7,912 nucleotides of DNA. Source: an uncultured Verrucomicrobiota bacterium (GTDB lineage Bacteria; Verrucomicrobiota; Verrucomicrobiia; Chthoniobacterales; SZAS-18). Under the pieces are notes generated by a model that saw nothing but the letters and a program-made list of their open reading frames with translations, had not been told where the DNA came from and did not search any database. Shown here one piece after another: positions 5,975 to 7,912 of this stretch. Position numbers and translations under genes: made by a program. How positions within the stretch are numbered: position 1 is the first letter of the stretch; every line of letters begins with the position of its first letter. Where the stretch lies: NCBI GenBank assembly GCA_937873255.1, contig CALMVM010000465.1, positions 1 to 7,912 of the forward strand, written 5' to 3'.

Positions 5975-6897
5975 ACGGCCGCCTCGATCTCCCCGGGCGT
6001 GAACGCAATGTTCGCCGCCGGCCCGGCGTCCCCGACGATCTTGCGCGCGATCAGGCGGGTCATCGGTTGCAGGATGCTGAAATGGGTCATCCCATCGACG
6101 GCATGAAAACGCAGGGCGTCCGGGTGCGGCATTTTTTCCAGCGCCCGCAGTGCGGCGATGTTCCCCGGCGCTTCCGTCCCCTCGAACACGAACGTCGGCA
6201 CCATGATCCCCGCCATCCAGCGGAACGGCGCGCGCAGTTCGGTTTCCTTCGCCACCGACAAATCGTAGGTCAGTTGCCCCACCCCGTACCCCCGGGGACC
6301 GAACACGGGGCCGAAGGCGAACACCGCCCGGAACGGTCCGCCGATCTCCGCGACCAGCAGCGCGAGGGTCCCGCCGGTGCTGTGCCCGCCGAGGTAAATG
6401 CGCGCGGGATCGATGCCGGGTTGTCTGGCGAGCCAGGCCCGCGCAGCCAGCACATCGTCCACCTCGCCGAAGAAACTTTCCAGGTGCCCGGGGTTGTCGT
6501 TGCCGCCGCGCAGGGACGGGTACATCATCACGATCCCGGCCTCGCGGAACGCCGTGGCCGACTGGTCGTTGTCCGCCGGGCCGGGCGTCCACGCGAGCGC
6601 GCTGACGCCGTTGCTGAACCCGCCCGTCAGCCAGAGGATCGCCGGGTGCTTCTTGCCGTCGGCCGGCGGCACGCCGACGTACGCGGCCAAGTCCCCGGCC
6701 GGCGAGGGATAATGCACCAGATTGAACACCCCCGCCGGCGGCTCGGGGGCCGGGTGGCCGCCGTTTTCCTGCACGACCAGATGCGTCGTGAACCCGCGCC
6801 GCGCCTCGGCCAGCGGTGTCTGCGCGCGCAGCGGCGCGACGCCCGCCAACACCCCGAGCGCCGCCGCCAGCCAGATCGGTCCGCGAACCGGAAACAT
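5959..6897 (-). CDS. Secreted alpha/beta-hydrolase family protein
   Basis: 312 residues from the ATG at 6897; an in-frame GTG at 6918 would add seven residues but weakens the signal peptide. Residues 1-25 look like a Sec signal (Arg at 5, hydrophobic IWLAAALGVLAGVAP, cleavage near LRA-Q). Family features in order: WLTGGFSNG (89-97, oxyanion-hole region), YPSLRGGNDNPGH (126-138), nucleophile elbow GGHSTGG with S173, EGTEAPGN (239-246), where E242 may act as the acid in place of the usual Asp, and GMTHFSIL with H272. The layout resembles S9/DLH-type hydrolases (peptidase or esterase); the substrate is not readable. It is divergent from the RelE-like gene (94-bp spacer) and convergent with alr. 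Confidence 0.8.
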   Translation of the reverse strand: MFPVRGPIWLAAALGVLAGVAPLRAQTPLAEARRGFTTHLVVQENGGHPAPEPPAGVFNLVHYPSPAGDLAAYVGVPPADGKKHPAILWLTGGFSNGVSALAWTPGPADNDQSATAFREAGIVMMYPSLRGGNDNPGHLESFFGEVDDVLAARAWLARQPGIDPARIYLGGHSTGGTLALLVAEIGGPFRAVFAFGPVFGPRGYGVGQLTYDLSVAKETELRAPFRWMAGIMVPTFVFEGTEAPGNIAALRALEKMPHPDALRFHAVDGMTHFSILQPMTRLIARKIVGDAGPAANIAFTPGEIEAAVQPPK

Positions 6898-6928
6898 GAT
6901 CGGGGACAGTCGCGGCACGCCCGGCCGC

Positions 6929-6948
6929 TGGCAACTCGCAACTTGCCA
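6929..6948. promoter_or_regulatory. Inverted repeat TGGCAA-N8-TTGCCA in divergent spacer
   Basis: A 20-bp element with perfect 6-bp arms (6929-6934, 6943-6948) lies between the hydrolase and the RelE-like gene, 43 bp before the latter's ATG. Inside it, GCAACT repeats at 7-base spacing (6931 and 6938). It could be an operator for one or both divergent genes, or a member of a heptad repeat family. The symmetry is visible; the function is inferred. Confidence 0.35.
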
Positions 6949-6991
6949 CCCGCCGTTTCTTCCCGGAAGCTACCTCGGTCCGGCCTCCCCG

Positions 6992-7363
6992 ATGTTCCAG
7001 ATCATCTTCAACGAACTCAGTGCCGCCGAGTTGTCCGGGTTGCCCAAGGGCCTCCAACTCACGCTGTTGAGCGAATTCCAGATCCTGCCCGAGGATCTCG
7101 ACCGGCTCGCGGACGGCAACGCGCGCTTCGGGCGCATCGAGCGCGACGGCAAGAGACTCTTCCGCTACCGCGCGAGCGACTACCGCATTTATTTCGAGCC
7201 CTGCCCGCAGGGCGTCACGATCCACCGCATCCTGCACAAGAACACGCTTTCCGACTTCCTTTTTCGCAGCAAGCTGCCGCTGGCCGAGGACGACCAGCTC
7301 GGCCGCGCGAAGGCATTCTGGAAACGCATCGACGAGGGGGCCAACGCCCGCCAAACCCCTTGA
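6992..7363 (+). CDS. RelE/ParE-fold toxin-like protein without visible antitoxin
   Basis: 123 residues from the ATG at 6992; the frame is open further upstream but that would overlap the hydrolase. The chain reads like a RelE/ParE-superfamily protein: FQIIFNELSAAELSGLPK (2-19) as strand plus helix, then GRIERDGKRLFRYRASDYRIYFE (47-69), whose basic and Tyr residues match the strand hairpin of mRNA-interferase folds, and VTIHRILHKNTLSDFLFRSKLP (75-96) as the C-terminal strand and extension. In true RelE toxins these residues bind the ribosomal A-site mRNA. No small antitoxin gene lies upstream (spacer 94 bp) and the downstream overlapping gene is a membrane protein, so it may be an orphan toxin or a domesticated RNA-binding protein. 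Identity of the fold is likely; activity is unknown. Confidence 0.72.
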   Translation: MFQIIFNELSAAELSGLPKGLQLTLLSEFQILPEDLDRLADGNARFGRIERDGKRLFRYRASDYRIYFEPCPQGVTIHRILHKNTLSDFLFRSKLPLAEDDQLGRAKAFWKRIDEGANARQTP

Positions 7364-7662
7364 AAGCGCCCGCCGCCCCCGAGTCCGACCGACGGTTTGC
7401 CTGGCTGCGGCGCGTGCCCGTGGCGGGGTGGGTGATCGCCGCCGTGGCGCTGGGGCACGGGTTGTTTTTCTGGCTGGTGGAGGACGCGCATTTCACGCCC
7501 AAGGTCGGCCCCTACAGCCCGCCGCCGCCGGCGGCGAACTTCGGCGCGCGCCGGACGACGAGCGTCGATCCGCAGACCGGCGAGACTAGGACGGAAACGC
7601 TCTTTGTCGTCAGCACCGAATTGGCCTCGCCGGCGCCCGCGAAAACGGAGGCGAAACCGTAG
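7360..7662 (+). CDS. Small single-pass membrane protein, function unknown
   Basis: 100 residues from a TTG at 7360 that overlaps the preceding stop as TTGA. I chose this start because of the overlap; a GTG at 7417 would give 81 residues, losing the charged N terminus. Residues 1-19 are basic (RRFAWLRR), 20-40 form one transmembrane helix (PVAGWVIAAVALGHGLFFWL), and 41-100 are a Pro/Ala-rich tail with PPPP and a charged DPQTGETRTE stretch, likely on the outer side of the membrane by the positive-inside rule. It is translationally coupled to the RelE-like gene, so the two may act together. I recognise no family and assign no function. Confidence 0.6.
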   Translation: MKAPAAPESDRRFAWLRRVPVAGWVIAAVALGHGLFFWLVEDAHFTPKVGPYSPPPPAANFGARRTTSVDPQTGETRTETLFVVSTELASPAPAKTEAKP

Positions 7663-7722
7663 ACAGATGCCGCTCGGATAGTGCCATCCACCTTTTCGCG
7701 CACGGCCAGCGCACCGCCGCAC

Positions 7723-7748
7723 GGCGATTCCTGCTTGGCGGAATCGCC
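7723..7748. repeat. Perfect 9-bp hairpin in the spacer before the GlsB-like gene
   Basis: GGCGATTCC (7723-7731) and GGAATCGCC (7740-7748) form a perfect stem with the 8-base loop TGCTTGGC. It lies 61 bases after the membrane-protein stop and 42 bases before the next ATG. No T-run follows on either strand, so it is not a standard terminator; a leader structure or operator is possible. Confidence 0.45.
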
Positions 7749-7790
7749 AATCCAAAGAAAACCATCTCGTTGTTCAACTACTACCGTTCC

Positions 7791-7912
7791 ATGCACCTCG
7801 ATCTTTCTCTCGCCTCGCTGTCCCCGATCCTCGCCATCGGCACGCTTTCGCATAACTGGTTCATGACCATTATCATCGGCTTCGTCGTCGGTTTCCTCGC
7901 CAAGCTGATCAC
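7791..7912 (+). CDS. Probable GlsB/YeaQ/YmgE-type small membrane protein (N-terminal part, cut by window edge)
   Basis: From the ATG at 7791, 40 codons run to the window edge without a stop. The visible chain has a short N terminus (MHLDLSLASLSPILAIGTLSHNWFM) followed by TIIIGFVVGFLAKLI, a glycine-spaced transmembrane helix ending in AK. This matches the first helix of the YeaQ/YmgE (transglycosylase-associated) stress membrane proteins, where IIxGxxxGxxAK is typical. Those proteins are about 80-100 residues with three helices, so more than half is missing. No Shine-Dalgarno is seen, and an internal ATG at 7863 could be the real start. The family call is tentative. Confidence 0.55.
   Translation, partial: MHLDLSLASLSPILAIGTLSHNWFMTIIIGFVVGFLAKLI

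Noticed and set aside
5420..7354. Long minus-strand open frame opposite alr and the RelE-like gene
   Set aside because: Arg/Gly-rich shadow with no recognisable motif; alr, the hydrolase in another frame and the RelE-like gene explain the region.
4690..7662. Very long plus-strand open frame (about 990 codons) spanning tsaB, alr and the hydrolase
   Set aside because: The translation is Arg/Pro/Ala-rich low-complexity typical of an out-of-frame read in GC-rich DNA, and three well-recognised genes occupy the region. Only its last 101 codons (7360-7662) are kept as a gene.
6992..7662. Classical two-gene toxin-antitoxin pair
   Set aside because: The second gene encodes a transmembrane protein with a Pro-rich tail, not a DNA-binding antitoxin, and no small gene fits upstream.

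Overview
This is a GC-rich chromosomal window with tightly packed genes and few clear Shine-Dalgarno sites. Gene content and protein style (Tat-exported ferritin-like pair, an orphan RelE-like protein, a GlsB/YeaQ-type membrane protein, a tsaE-tsaB-alr cluster) suggest a Gram-negative bacterium, perhaps Verrucomicrobiota/Opitutae. That placement is an inference from style, because no rRNA or other marker gene is present. I see no mobile element, CRISPR array, tRNA or rRNA.

Layout. (1) 1-376, minus strand: 5' part of an ECF sigma factor, cut by the window edge. (2) 377-694: a divergent non-coding spacer with a short palindrome cluster. (3) 695-2636, plus: two paralogous Tat-exported ferritin-like proteins in one operon, closed by a textbook intrinsic terminator (2683-2724). 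(4) 2802-3671, plus: a third Tat substrate, a small papain/C39-like cysteine-peptidase-fold protein with its own candidate promoter, followed by a strong hairpin. (5) 3765-5974, plus: tsaE, tsaB and alr, nearly contiguous (9-bp gap, then a 4-bp overlap). They link tRNA t6A37 modification with D-alanine supply for peptidoglycan. (6) 5959-6897, minus: a secreted alpha/beta hydrolase that overlaps the alr 3' end tail-to-tail by 16 bp. (7) 6992-7662, plus: a RelE/ParE-fold toxin-like protein with no visible antitoxin, overlapping by 4 bp a 100-residue single-pass membrane protein. (8) 7791 to the end: start of a probable GlsB/YeaQ/YmgE-type membrane protein.

The most interesting block is the left one: an ECF sigma gene divergent from a ferritin-like pair in which one copy has lost a predicted metal-ligand glutamate, followed by a third Tat-exported protein. 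It could be an envelope stress or iron/oxidant module under the sigma factor, but the sequence alone does not prove that. A second item is short heptad-phased repeats of a related consensus in two unrelated spacers, one directly before tsaE and one between the hydrolase and the RelE-like gene. tsaE-tsaB-alr is ordinary housekeeping, apart from an Ala where many alanine racemases have a carbamylated Lys.
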